DNA of 64,000 nt. It comes from Climacium dendroides (taxonomy: Eukaryota; Streptophyta; Bryopsida; Hypnales; Climaciaceae). The translations under genes and the position numbers were made by a program. A model generated the notes under the pieces. The model searched no databases. It saw only the letters and a program-made list of their open reading frames with translations, and had not been told where the DNA came from. This document shows positions 11,588 to 21,340 of the stretch, in pieces (positions within the stretch are counted from its first letter, which is position 1; every line of letters starts with the position of its first letter). The DNA lies in contig OX467084.1 in NCBI GenBank assembly GCA_950106755.1, forward strand, positions 682,001 through 746,000. The letters are read 5' to 3'.

Positions 11588-13494
11588 CTGATCATCTGCC
11601 CCCATCTTGAATAGAACACCTTGTATTAAAGTATAAGGAGCTACCTTCTGTTGAAACACAATCTTTTCTTCAAGTGAGTATCCTTCTAGAAATTTCTAGT
11701 TCAAGAGATACTGTAGTATTTCTTTGAACTTTGAAGCTTCCACTTCACTGATATGGAACATCGCCACCTCCTTCATTTCTCACTACTAGAAAATTTTGTA
11801 TTTCTGTTGTTTTGGTCACGTTGATCCGGTCAAAATCTGACAGAAATCTGTCAGATTTTGACCGGATCAATGTGACCAAAACAACAGAAATACAAAATTT
11901 TCTAGTAGTGTCTCCAGAATTCGGTTCCAGTCTCCGCACTCTCTCTTTAGGAACCTCGTCTGGAAAACTGGCAGAAATGTCATTGGCTGCTCCCATACCT
12001 CGCTGCCTGGAGAGATAATCAACATTTTCATTTGCCTTTCCAGGTTTAACTACCACCTTGTAGTTAAACTCTTGTAGAAGCAATATCCACCTTGCTATCC
12101 AATCGAAAAGATCCGGTTTATTTACTAGATACTAAGAGGAATTGTGATCCGTATGGAAAACAACCTTGTAGCCTAGCAAATAATGCCAAAACGTTCTGCA
12201 GGCATATACCATGGCTAGAGCCTCCCTCTCGATTGTGGTGTAATTCTTCTTAGCCGGGCTCATCTGTCTACTCGCATAGTAGACCGAATGCTCACACTTC
12301 TCCTTAGACTACCAAAGGATTGCCCCTAGGCACCATCCTAACGCATCCAAGGTGACATGGAACTCCCGAGTCCAATCTGGTGGAGAAAGGATTGGTGCCT
12401 TCACCAACCGACTCTTCAAATCTTCAAAGGCATGTTGTCTTTCTTTCGTCCAGATGGATTTCGACTTCCTTCTTCAGGAGTTCAGTTAATGGATTTGCTA
12501 GCTTTGCATATCCATCAATGAACCTCTTGTAGTATCCATCACACCCTAGGAATCTCCGGATCTCCCTTACACAAGTAGGTGGAATAAGGGCTAAGATCAC
12601 CTTGACCTTTTCAATGTCAACCTCTAGTCCCCTTTCACTAACTACATGACCCAATAAGATCCCAGATACCACTCCTAGGAAACACTTATCCGGATGTAGC
12701 TTTAATCCGATCTCACGACAACGGATAAAAGTCTTCTCCAAGAACTCCAAATGCTGCTCCCTTGTACTGAACACTGCAAAGTCGTCAATGAACACTTCCA
12801 AAAAGTGTCTAACGAAATCTCGAAAGATATCCATCATGAGCCTTTGAAATGTTCCGGGTGCATTGCATAGACCGAATGGCATCCGATTGAAAACAAACGT
12901 CCCCCATTCCGTCGTGAATGTGGTCTTCAATTGGTCAGCCAACCGAATGAACACTTGATTATATCCTAAGAATCCGTCCAAGAAGCTGTAACACTCCTGA
13001 CCGGAAACATGATCTAGAATAATATCAATGAACGGCAAAGGAAAATAATCCTTCTTTGTTGCAGCATTCAATTTCCTGAAGTCTTGACAAACCCAGAACT
13101 TCACTTTTCCATCTGCTCTTACCTATTTGGGTACAACAACAATGGGCGACACCCATTCTGAATTGTTGACCGGATAGATAAATCCTGCCTTTAGTAGACT
13201 ATCAATCTCCTCCTTTACCATGAGTGAATACTTGGGGTTTAATCTATACTGACGTTGCCTGACCGGAACAGCTCCCTCAATGAGGTCTATCCGGTGCTCC
13301 TCCAAATCTAAGGGTATACCACTCAAATCTGAAGATGTCCAAGCAAAGACATCTAAAACGGTATATTCAATATTTTGGGAGTTTTCCAGTGAAATGGGAG
13401 TAAATTTTGAATGACTTCGTGATTTCATAAAGCACATTATTGCAAATTGGGAAGAATGACAAGTCTCCAACACGTAAAAATCATTGAGTTGCAA
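11588..13494 (-). pseudogene. Old Ty3/gypsy pol, reverse transcriptase and RNase H
   Basis: Minus-strand remnants of the element that copy 1 split. From the right: an RT N-terminal segment (13494-13123) with DVFAWTSSDLSGIP, PVRQRQYRLNP and EWVSPIVVVPK; the RT core (13104-12424) with CQDFRKLN, FGLCNAPGTF, a VFIDDFAV active site and FLGCDGYYKRFI; then RNase H with TIEREALAMVYACRTFWHYL and FHTDHN near 12150-12260, and its end with KPGKANENVDYLSRQ near 12050. Stops at about 12130 and 13122 and a frameshift near 12424 break it. A MITE interrupts it at 11781-11910. The 5' part (gag, protease, 5' LTR) is not found to the right, so the element is truncated or displaced. Confidence 0.88.
11781..11910. 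mobile_element. CACTA-type MITE, 130-bp near-perfect hairpin
   Basis: The segment starts CACTACTAGAAAATTTTG and ends with its reverse complement CAAAATTTTCTAGTAGTG; the whole 130 bp folds on itself almost perfectly around AGATTTCTGTCAGA-type sequence. It is flanked by TCT on both sides (11778-11780 and 11911-11913), the 3-bp target duplication typical of CACTA/EnSpm elements. It sits in the RNase H-integrase linker of the old gypsy pol. It has no coding capacity and would need a CACTA transposase in trans. Confidence 0.9.
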
Positions 13495-13709
13495 TCAAGA
13501 GAGGTCTAAAATTAAGGAATGTGGAAAAGATATGCATCAATGCACTGATTGAATTCCGAATAATAGGCAAAATTCATCTCATATACATGCCACCTGTACG
13601 TCCAATATGAACAACTCCCAACTATTGAAGTGTCCGCCTAGTATGAACAACTATGAACAACTACCAACTATCAGAGTGTCCATCTAGTATGAACAACTAT
13701 GAACAAGTA
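13495..13709. repeat. Short 46-bp tandem repeat and unassigned sequence
   Basis: Two and a partial copies of a unit containing CTAGTATGAACAACTATGAA lie between about 13600 and 13700; GTGTCC landmarks at 13630 and 13676 give a period of 46 bp. Nothing else is recognised between the old gypsy pol and the next reading frame. Confidence 0.55.
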
Positions 13710-14334
13710 TTAACCACACGATGTACTCCTCAACTTCTCAAGGGCCCTCCAAATTTCCGGGCCTCGACTGCATTTTGGCCTGACACCCGCACCCTCCTGG
13801 CGCATGTATTCCCTCCACTGTGCCTGTAGTGACCTCCGTTCTGCAGAGTCCCAAGTGGAAGTCGAGGAATGAGTACACGTCGGCCTCTCGACTTTCCTCT
13901 TCAACTTACTTGCTTCAACCGGTGCAGGATGTAGGAGCAGAAGCTGTGCAACATCGGGAGCATTGATTTCCACGTTTAAGTCATGTGGCGCATCGTTTTT
14001 CACTTCTGTTGTCTTCATTAGATAATTTGCATCTCCGTAGAGCTTTCTCTGCGTCCCTTTCTCTGAAGTAGTCGGCGACGATGAGGAATTCCTGACTTCC
14101 CTGGAGCGCAAAGGGAATGGCGAGCACGAAACTGGCAAGCGCGGCTTTTTCTCCGAAGGACTGTCCACCACTCCATCCTCGACGTGCTTCACAGAGAAAT
14201 TCATGGTGGAATTCAATGTTGGAGCCGAGCACAGGAAGTCCCCCGTGCTAAGAATAACGTATTGTCCATAGTCAAGAAACGAGTCCTCTGACGCTTGACA
14301 TGGGAAGACCCCACCCCTTCTAGATTTTGCAGAG
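13710..14334 (-). CDS. Unrecognised 212-aa protein, Ser/Arg-rich
   Basis: An open frame ending at TAG/TGA near 13710 encodes about 208 residues after unit A sequence. I do not recognise it. It looks like real protein rather than a shadow: it is hydrophilic, has KKPRLP and KLKRKVERP basic clusters that could be nuclear localisation signals, and a C-terminal helix-like segment (ERRSLQAQWREYMRQEG). Its open frame extends four to five codons into the 3' end of unit A (MNIAF), so its true start was probably lost when A arrived, or this is a downstream exon. It could be a second gene of unit A, but B and C have no counterpart beside them. Confidence 0.4.
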
Positions 14335-14377
14335 AACGCTATATTCAAAATTTTGGGAGTTTAGGACTCTCCCAAAA

Positions 14378-15145
14378 TAATATTGTCGATTTTGATACCA
14401 ATACGAATGGATGTTTTGTATATAATTTAGGTTGACAAATATTAGACATACTAATTTTTTAATGTAATTTCCATTAAAATGAGAGTGTAGTAACATACAA
14501 AGTCTCTAATTTGAACATTAGGTCAAATTTCAAGCACCAATGCTAACATTAATATACATAAAATCTTTACTTTTTGAATACCATGTCATGAGCTTTGAAG
14601 TTGGTTGTAAAGGATGGTTCATGTCATTCAAACGGTCCGAGTTCTATTCCCATTGAATATGAATAAGCGGTTGAGGGAGAGGCATGACTTGGTGCTGCCT
14701 AATGACCTATGCATGCAGCTAGGAAAATTGTAACAATCAATCGGCCCCCTACCCGAATTGTGACAATTACTTAACACAATTATCAAACACATAGTCATTA
14801 GAACCACTACCCATTTTTTCCAGTTGCTTCAAATTATCAATAATATTAGTCATGGATATTATAACATAAGTGCTTCAACAAAAATAAATTAAAACATAGA
14901 AAAATAATAAAACTCAAATGTACTTAGAAGCAATTTATTATAATTGAAATTGTATCCTCTAGTTTTGTAAAAACAAAAGCTACATTTCAAAGCATATAAA
15001 CAATACCAAACTATAAATCCAAACCAACATAATTAAAGTATATGCCATCTACTGCAATATATAAATTCCATCCATTACACAGAATATGTGGATGGGAAAT
15101 ACAAAATAAAGCATACCACATATACCCTTATGTACATATGGCTTC
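14378..15145 (-). other. 3' region of unit A
   Basis: AT-rich non-coding sequence between the stop codon of the 922-aa gene and the unit end, matched almost exactly at 37408-38175 in unit B and only in patches downstream of the gene in unit C. No second gene is visible. Confidence 0.6.
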
Positions 15146-17914
15146 TCAATTATAGGAACTCAAGCTCTCGTTAATGACTTCAATTTGTATAGCAGGGATC
15201 TTAATCATGCACTCCTGAGTGTCTTTCTTGATCCTCGACTTCCACGTTGTCATAAGAGCATCAGTGTGTTGCCAAACAGGAGGTTCAGTTTCATCTACCT
15301 TCCAACGCAGACCTCTTTCGCTGTCCCATCCGGTGTAGAAATCTATAACATCTTGATTCCTTGATGTTGGACGAAAGTATTGAATACGGACACAATTCGG
15401 ATTTTCTGGGCTGCAGTTCGGATCAGACAATGCCCTTGCAATCCACACCGGATGAGTGTCACCATCTGCGGGGCGAACCGCAACAAAATAGCCTTCAAAC
15501 AAATCTCGAGCTACCCGAAAGGATGGATTTGGACGACCACTCAACGGCCCAACGTACGGGTCATCTTCCCCAAACTCTTCACGCTCTTCACCATCCTCGT
15601 TCAATTCATCCGCTCGATCTGCTACTACTCGTGAAGTTGGCCAAAAACCATCTCTCAAAACACCAAAGGTAGGTAATGGTTCCATCAACGCTGTCTTGAC
15701 GCCACGCCAGTACCTCATTATGTGCTCGTAACGTCTTAGGTAATCCCCAGTGACATCTGCATTACATAAATTGTCCCAATATTTCACGAACCCCGACACA
15801 CCTTTGACGATGTCATCTAAGCCTTTCATAGGCTTCAACGGAACAGGCAGCGGTTCACCCCGTGGCCACAAACTTCGCCCTTCAACATCTTCTTTCCATA
15901 ATTTGATGCCTCTTCCGTCTTCTCCTAACCACTCTGCATCAGTGCAAAGAAGTTTGTACTTCATGACAGGGCACCCCGTTGAGTCCAGGTAGAACTTCAA
16001 CTGATGTGGTTTTGTGTGTCCAACGAGGATGTCATCACCATCAACAAGCGACCCTGCTATAAAACCCTTGAAATAGGGCACTTCTTCAATAAGGTGAGGG
16101 ATAACGGGGATCGAATCCACATCCATGAACGACTTCATTAGTGCTGGTACTGTTGAGAAGTTGTCTTTCTTCAAATCCATGCTCCATCTTCCAAACAACG
16201 CATCTATGTCGTCATGTGTGTGACCCACAATCATGAAGTTCACGTACACTTCCCGGAAGATTTTGTTTGCGACAAGTAAAGACCAAAAACAGAAAACATA
16301 TCTATTCTTGTTGTCTCCAGTGGCATTGTCCATCTGCACGTTCAAAATGGGCGGTAGCCGCATGGCTGGAGCTAAAGTATTTGGCAACGGCGGTAGTGAC
16401 ACGTTGCACATGTCTGCACCCTCTAGTACAGCCTTAAACAAAGTAGTGGACTTTGAATTTTTGAACAACTCTCTAGAAGAAGACTTCGGAACTAACTCTA
16501 AATCTCGCAACAACTTTGCCATTGATCCAACGGTATAGTTGGAGTCATGGGAGAAGACATCCAAGCCATAATGCGCGTAGCATACATCTGCATGACCATG
16601 TGCAAGCATGCCCATCACAGAAACCGGTAGCTTCATGAGGCCATCGAGTTCTTTACTCTTGTGGGAGGACACAGGACAAGCGATTTTCGAGTGATCCATT
16701 TTGTCGTGTATGATTGTAAGACATTCATGCGGAGACTTGAATGACAACTCTCGATTGATGTAATATACATCCCTATGGGCACGAGCAATGGTAAGATGCC
16801 TATCCAATCTTCTTGCCCATTTCAAAGCAGTTTGAGATCCACTGATAGCACCCTTAACAAGCTCATTTAGCTTGTCACAAGTAGCACACCGAGCAAAATT
16901 ATCCCCTAGCTTCTTCACATTGAATTCTGAGAACTTTGTGGACCTTATTTTACTCAAGTTCGAAGTGGAGATCTCCTTCAATCCGAAGGCCGCATTGGAA
17001 TCATTGAGTTTCTTCAATTGGTCTTTCCATTGAAATGAGGCCGGAAGAATCTTTGACATGACCTTCTCACCTGCCTTCAGACTCCGGGTGCGATGCGGCA
17101 TATGATCGGCTTCCCTGTCAAGGATGCACTTTAAAGAAGCTATTGCTTGTAGGGTATGTTCTCTAGGCTTCAACAGTCCTGTATTACCGTGATCCCTTGC
17201 TTCTCGATCGAGCTTCATGTATTTTGAGTAGCGATAGAATGTAGACTCAGCAACTCCCGCAATAAGCATCCATGCGCGCAAACACACATTTATGCCTTCA
17301 ATTGTAACCATCTTTCTTCGATGTGCACCTTCATGAATTTGTCTGTACACATCAGTCTTCATGAAGGCACGGTGTTTAAATGTTGAATTTCTGTACATTC
17401 TTTCTCGAAATGCCCGAATTTTCTCCCTTGGGAACGGTTGGACACAATTCTTATTGCAGCAGACCTTGCTAGACACCATGTTGATTGACTCTTGTGTAAG
17501 GAGGTCTTTTGCTCTGATAGCAGTTTGACGAGGCGGATTTCGGTTGGCACTTGCATAGGGCCTAGCAGATTTGGATGATGGTGGATTCTTTAAACTTGCT
17601 TGCAGATGGTTGAATTTGTCTCTCTGTTCATGATCGCATAAACTAGCACCACGACAATGCACGAGCTCAATAGGCCAAGCTACTAATGAGAAGACATTCT
17701 CTTCAGAAATGTCCACTTCAGAATGTGATTTTGAAATGTGCACTGACACATGAGTGTCTCCAAGAGGTCCAGTAACACCAAGTACAAGATCTGAATTCAC
17801 ACTATGACAAGTACCTTGTCCAACAAGAACGCCCTCTCCATTATACAAAGTAACAAACCTTGTATTCCATTTTTGTCGAGGAAGCCCTTCACACTCAGGA
17901 ATGCCAGCACTCAT
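15146..17914 (-). CDS. 922-aa DUF7869-like transposase-like protein, unit A
   Basis: The frame is open for 922 residues from MSAGIPECEG. Visible parts: a possible zinc site CCNKNC at 152-157; a helix-turn-helix-like segment at about 205-232 (INVCLRAW...VAESTFYRYSKYM); CATCDKLNEL at 343-352; HDKMDH at 403-408; VQMDNATGDNKNRY at 526-539; GHTHDDIDALFGRWS at 564-578; an acidic stretch at 769-785; and a C-terminal small beta-type domain at about 795-875 (FEGYFVAVRP...PVWIARAL). The last four motifs fit what I know of DUF7869, an RNase-H/DDE-like family; D404 or D407, D529 and D568-D571 would be the acidic residues. An upstream ATG at 17983 is in frame but is stopped by TAG at 17927-17929, which unit B shares; unit C has no stop there. 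So translation must start at 17914, or the 5' end is spliced differently. Biochemical function is inferred. Confidence 0.75.
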   Translation of the reverse strand: MSAGIPECEGLPRQKWNTRFVTLYNGEGVLVGQGTCHSVNSDLVLGVTGPLGDTHVSVHISKSHSEVDISEENVFSLVAWPIELVHCRGASLCDHEQRDKFNHLQASLKNPPSSKSARPYASANRNPPRQTAIRAKDLLTQESINMVSSKVCCNKNCVQPFPREKIRAFRERMYRNSTFKHRAFMKTDVYRQIHEGAHRRKMVTIEGINVCLRAWMLIAGVAESTFYRYSKYMKLDREARDHGNTGLLKPREHTLQAIASLKCILDREADHMPHRTRSLKAGEKVMSKILPASFQWKDQLKKLNDSNAAFGLKEISTSNLSKIRSTKFSEFNVKKLGDNFARCATCDKLNELVKGAISGSQTALKWARRLDRHLTIARAHRDVYYINRELSFKSPHECLTIIHDKMDHSKIACPVSSHKSKELDGLMKLPVSVMGMLAHGHADVCYAHYGLDVFSHDSNYTVGSMAKLLRDLELVPKSSSRELFKNSKSTTLFKAVLEGADMCNVSLPPLPNTLAPAMRLPPILNVQMDNATGDNKNRYVFCFWSLLVANKIFREVYVNFMIVGHTHDDIDALFGRWSMDLKKDNFSTVPALMKSFMDVDSIPVIPHLIEEVPYFKGFIAGSLVDGDDILVGHTKPHQLKFYLDSTGCPVMKYKLLCTDAEWLGEDGRGIKLWKEDVEGRSLWPRGEPLPVPLKPMKGLDDIVKGVSGFVKYWDNLCNADVTGDYLRRYEHIMRYWRGVKTALMEPLPTFGVLRDGFWPTSRVVADRADELNEDGEEREEFGEDDPYVGPLSGRPNPSFRVARDLFEGYFVAVRPADGDTHPVWIARALSDPNCSPENPNCVRIQYFRPTSRNQDVIDFYTGWDSERGLRWKVDETEPPVWQHTDALMTTWKSRIKKDTQECMIKIPAIQIEVINESLSSYN

Positions 17915-18081
17915 TTCTTGAAGTACCTAGAGTTCATCATCTGATGAGTCCATGAGGTCAAGTGGGACATCAGCGGAGCCCATATTATCTGTAACCATAA
18001 ACCACAATCCGAATAGAAAATTAATAGATGAAGAAAGACCTGTCAAATTTTATTTAATGTAATTTTTTAATTTATATAAAC

Positions 18082-19321
18082 GCAGTTTAGGGCGGACCTC
18101 CCTAAACTGCACAACTAGACACACAAAGTTCTAGATCAATGAAGACCAATCTGATCGAAATAAATGATCATTGTATGGCTAACAACCCTTATCTGCTTCA
18201 CAGTAGTGTGAAATTTTCTGAACACAGATGCCGCAGACCTGATTCATTTTCTTAATCTGTCAATATCAATGGTGTGGCGCTTTGAGGCTAATAGCATGAC
18301 CACTTTGTCAAATTTTAGAAACTAAATAAGACATCCCCTCATATTTTATTTCTTAAGTACAAAAAATGTGGCATTTCAATTTAGGGCGAACCTACCTAAA
18401 CTGCATGAACATAGTGTGAAATATTCCAGACTCGACATGCTGAAACCCTATAAATTGAACAAGGAAGAAGTGTATTTTAGGGCGGACCTCCCTAAACTGC
18501 ATGACCGGTAGAAACTGCGTGAAGGTAGTCGAAGTCCATTCTAAATTGAACAAGAACCGGCTTTGTTCACTGTTGTGCAATAAAAAACTATTGCAATGCA
18601 ATTTAGGGCGGACCGTCCTAAAGTGTATGTCCGGACTCTCCCTGTATTGAAGATATAGCAATACCTACCTAGTTAATGCTTCTAAAACATTTAGGTTTGT
18701 CAGTATGTAGTTTAGGACGGACCGCCCTAAACTGCAATGACAGTATATATAGCGTAAATATAAATTGTCTTCATTTCAGTGGGTAAATGATGCATTGCAA
18801 TTTAGGGCGGACCAACCTAAACTGCTCGTCCCACTAGTAAAAAATTTACTATATAGAATATAAATTAAAGCGTTGATGCATTTCATTTTAGGGCGGACCG
18901 ACCTAAAGTGCATATCCAAACTGTTGATTTTGTGATTATTTATTAGAAACCCCAACTTATTTAAGTCTTCAGAAAATATTTAGGTTTGTCAATCTGCAAT
19001 TTAGGGCGGACCGCCCTAAACTGCATGAATAGGGTTAAGGAAATTGGATTCAGTGCTACTGTATTTTGTTGTCATATTCATAAAATTATTTCCCATTGCA
19101 ATGCAGTTTAGGGCGGACCACCCTAAACTACATGAATAGGGTCAAGGAAATTGGATTCAGTGCTACTGTATTTTGTTGTCATATTCATAAAATTATTTCC
19201 CATTGCAATGCAGTTTAGGTCGGACCGACCTAAACTGCACTTCTTACAAAAACGTAATATGCTCGACATGAAATACAAGTCATGACATGGTCTACTTGCG
19301 TTTTAGGACGGACCGTCCTAA
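18082..19321. repeat. Array of 11 palindromes upstream of unit A gene
   Basis: Eleven copies of an odd palindrome with consensus TTAGGGCGGACCGCCCTAA (two 9-bp half-sites around one base) start at 18087, 18381, 18477, 18603, 18712, 18802, 18888, 19001, 19108, 19215 and 19303. The first is extended by GCAG/CTGC to 29 bp. Centres are 86-126 bp apart, apart from one gap of about 294. The intervening DNA is AT-rich and not repeated, except for a 107-bp duplication covering units 8-10. The array lies between the gene start and the putative promoter, so it is 5' regulatory or 5'-UTR intron sequence. Confidence 0.9.
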
Positions 19322-19824
19322 ATTGCACGTCTTCAAAAACATGTAGCCCACTGAAGTTTCTAAATATAGACCCGGATTTTACGGCTACAAACCAGGGTAC
19401 CTATTCATACCGCAGAAATTGAATTCAGTATGATTACTTAAAACTGAACTTGTACTTGAAAATGTATGAGCACATTGCAAATTCCTCAATACGAAATTAA
19501 AATGTTCAAGAAGAAGAGGAGAACTCTGTCGAACTTGAAATCTGTTGCGTTCTATGACTATGCACAAAGTACTGGAGTGCTACAAATGTCTAGACAAAGA
19601 AAATGCTTTCATCTGTTGGTTGTACGCAAAGCGCACCTTGAACTGCAGAACGCCTCGTCCAACTGTGTTCAAACCACAACAGAAGAAAATGACAACAATG
19701 AATAACAGAGAGCTTGAACAGGTTCACGATCACATAAGAAAAGCCAAATGAGAATGAGAACGACACTAACAATCTCAACGCGCATACACAAAGCACCCGG
19801 CCACCCACGCCGGGGAGAGAAAAG

Positions 19825-19877
19825 TTTTGGCGCGGGGGGGAATAAAGTTTTGGCGCCGAAAGGGGGCCGCGCCAAAA
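19825..19877. promoter_or_regulatory. Cluster of three TTTTGGCGC (E2F-like) motifs, unit A
   Basis: TTTTGGCGC occurs at 19825-19833 and 19848-19856, and in reverse as GCGCCAAAA at 19869-19877, all within 53 bp in an isolated GC-rich patch. They match the E2F consensus TTTSSCGC. Unit B keeps one intact (42747-42755) and has another altered by one base. A promoter about 1.9 kb upstream of the start codon, with the palindromes in a 5' intron, would fit, but no transcript evidence exists here. Confidence 0.4.
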
Positions 19878-20000
19878 CAAAATGAATTCAAATTTCAATT
19901 TTTTTTTCGGGAGATTCGTTTTCCACTTTGTAGCACTTTTTCAGGTCACACAATCTTTGGAAGAAGTTCGAGCAGTCTTTCATTAGAAAAATAGTCGTCC

Positions 20001-21292
20001 TGTCACGCCCCTATCTACTTGGGGTGCCCAATGTACCTAAGTGTGTAAGGGGGACCTTGGGAGTGACTTCCCAAGCCTTGCAATAGACTTGGTAGGGAGA
20101 ATGAAGAGACTCCCAATCAAACAGGGCGCAATAGCGCCCTGATTTTGAAGTGAACATGAGAGTGTCACACATGCTTGGAAAGCTCTTGACAATACGCTTC
20201 TAATGGCGTAAAGAATGCGCAATTTGGAGTTGTGAGCAAAAAGTTATGGCCGCTCAAAGTTGACAGCGTCCCAGTGGCGCCGGGACACTTGAGGGCTAGG
20301 TGTGTGGGGTTCTCAATGAATCCCACAACAAAGTATGGCATGTGGCATATCATTAGAAAGATATGAACACAAGGAACCTAGAACGACAAGCATTACGAGG
20401 TTATAAGACATGAGTCAAAAGTTATGGCCAAAAGAAGAGCCGTGGTGAAGGCGTGACGCCTCCCCCGGTGCATCCGAATCTTTAGAGGGCCATAACTTTG
20501 CGAGAACTTGTCCAAATGGGACGAGTGAGCAGTCCATCGGCATCTACTCGTCACGTAGATGTCTAAAATGGGCTCGCATGTTGGATTTGGAGCTCGGAGC
20601 GCAAAGTTACGCCGGTTGGAAGTTCGGGAGCCCAAACGGTGACGTAACTTGGCGATTTGGGGTGGAAGTGGGTGGTCTTCCACAACCCAAGGTTATCCAA
20701 GAACTTCCTTCGACCTAGGACGGGGGGGTCTGCCGAATACCACAGAGAGTACTATAGGAGGGGTTGGTCTCCCTCCTCACTCCCTCTTGAAGCCTTGGTG
20801 AGTCCCGGTGACTCATGGTTGGTGGTGGTGACTTCACCACCACTTCAAGGCACCATGGGACACTTGTGTGTGTCCCGTGGCATCGGTTGGGTGGAGTCCC
20901 GCTCCTTGCTAGGCCTCCTTGGATGTGTCCCGAGTTGTGAGTGCCGGTTACCTCTAGTGGATGAGTAGCAAATGCAAAAAGGGCTAGCATGGAGTGGGGT
21001 GACACTCAAGGGCGGTTAGGACCATGGTGAGTAGTGCCACCATGGGTCCTTGCACATTAAGGTGGAAGTTCCGCCCCATGTTACTAAGTGACATGCCCGA
21101 TGTCACGATGGGAGTGTGTGCTAGCAGTCCCGGTGACTGGGACTTGGCAAACTGAGTTGGAAATGGGGACTAACATTGTGGGTGCTTGGCATGTGCAGTG
21201 TTAGGCAGTTGGTGACCAAGTGGCGCCGTAAGTGGACTGTGGTGAACCTAGTGAGCTGTTGGGAGCTGGTAGGTGTCATTTGGGTTGCGACA
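20001..21292 (+). repeat. 5' LTR of chromovirus copy 2
   Basis: Full-length 1292-bp LTR from TGTCACGCCCC to GGTTGCGACA. The sense frame of about 103 codons seen in other LTRs is open at 20657-20968. Confidence 0.93.
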
Positions 21293-21294
21293 TT

Positions 21295-21306
21295 TGGTAT
21301 CAGAGC
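21295..21306 (+). other. Primer binding site, copy 2
   Basis: TGGTATCAGAGC two bases after the LTR end, complementary to the 3' end of initiator-Met tRNA. Confidence 0.9.
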
Positions 21307-21340
21307 AGGGCTACATTGGTGTGCAGTGAGTCTTGGAGCC

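Larger units (their letters stand above)
14335..20000 (-). mobile_element. Unit A: candidate DNA transposon with 922-aa protein
   Basis: The segment from AACGCTATATTCAAAATTTT (14335) to ATAGTCGTCC (20000) is repeated almost base for base at 37375-42899 (unit B). In gene sense (minus) it has an upstream region with TTTTGGCGC motifs, an array of 11 palindromes, the gene, an AT-rich 3' region and a 3' end with a small hairpin (TTTTGGGAG...CTCCCAAAA, 14351-14377). The 5' end is cut by the LTR of chromovirus copy 2 at 20001, so its full extent is unknown. No target duplication could be established. Confidence 0.7.

Noticed and set aside
18082..19321. Regularly spaced palindromes with unique spacers look like a CRISPR array.
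   Set aside because: The setting is a plant genome with introns and LTR elements, palindromes vary in sequence, spacers are about 90 bp of AT-rich DNA, and there are no cas genes.
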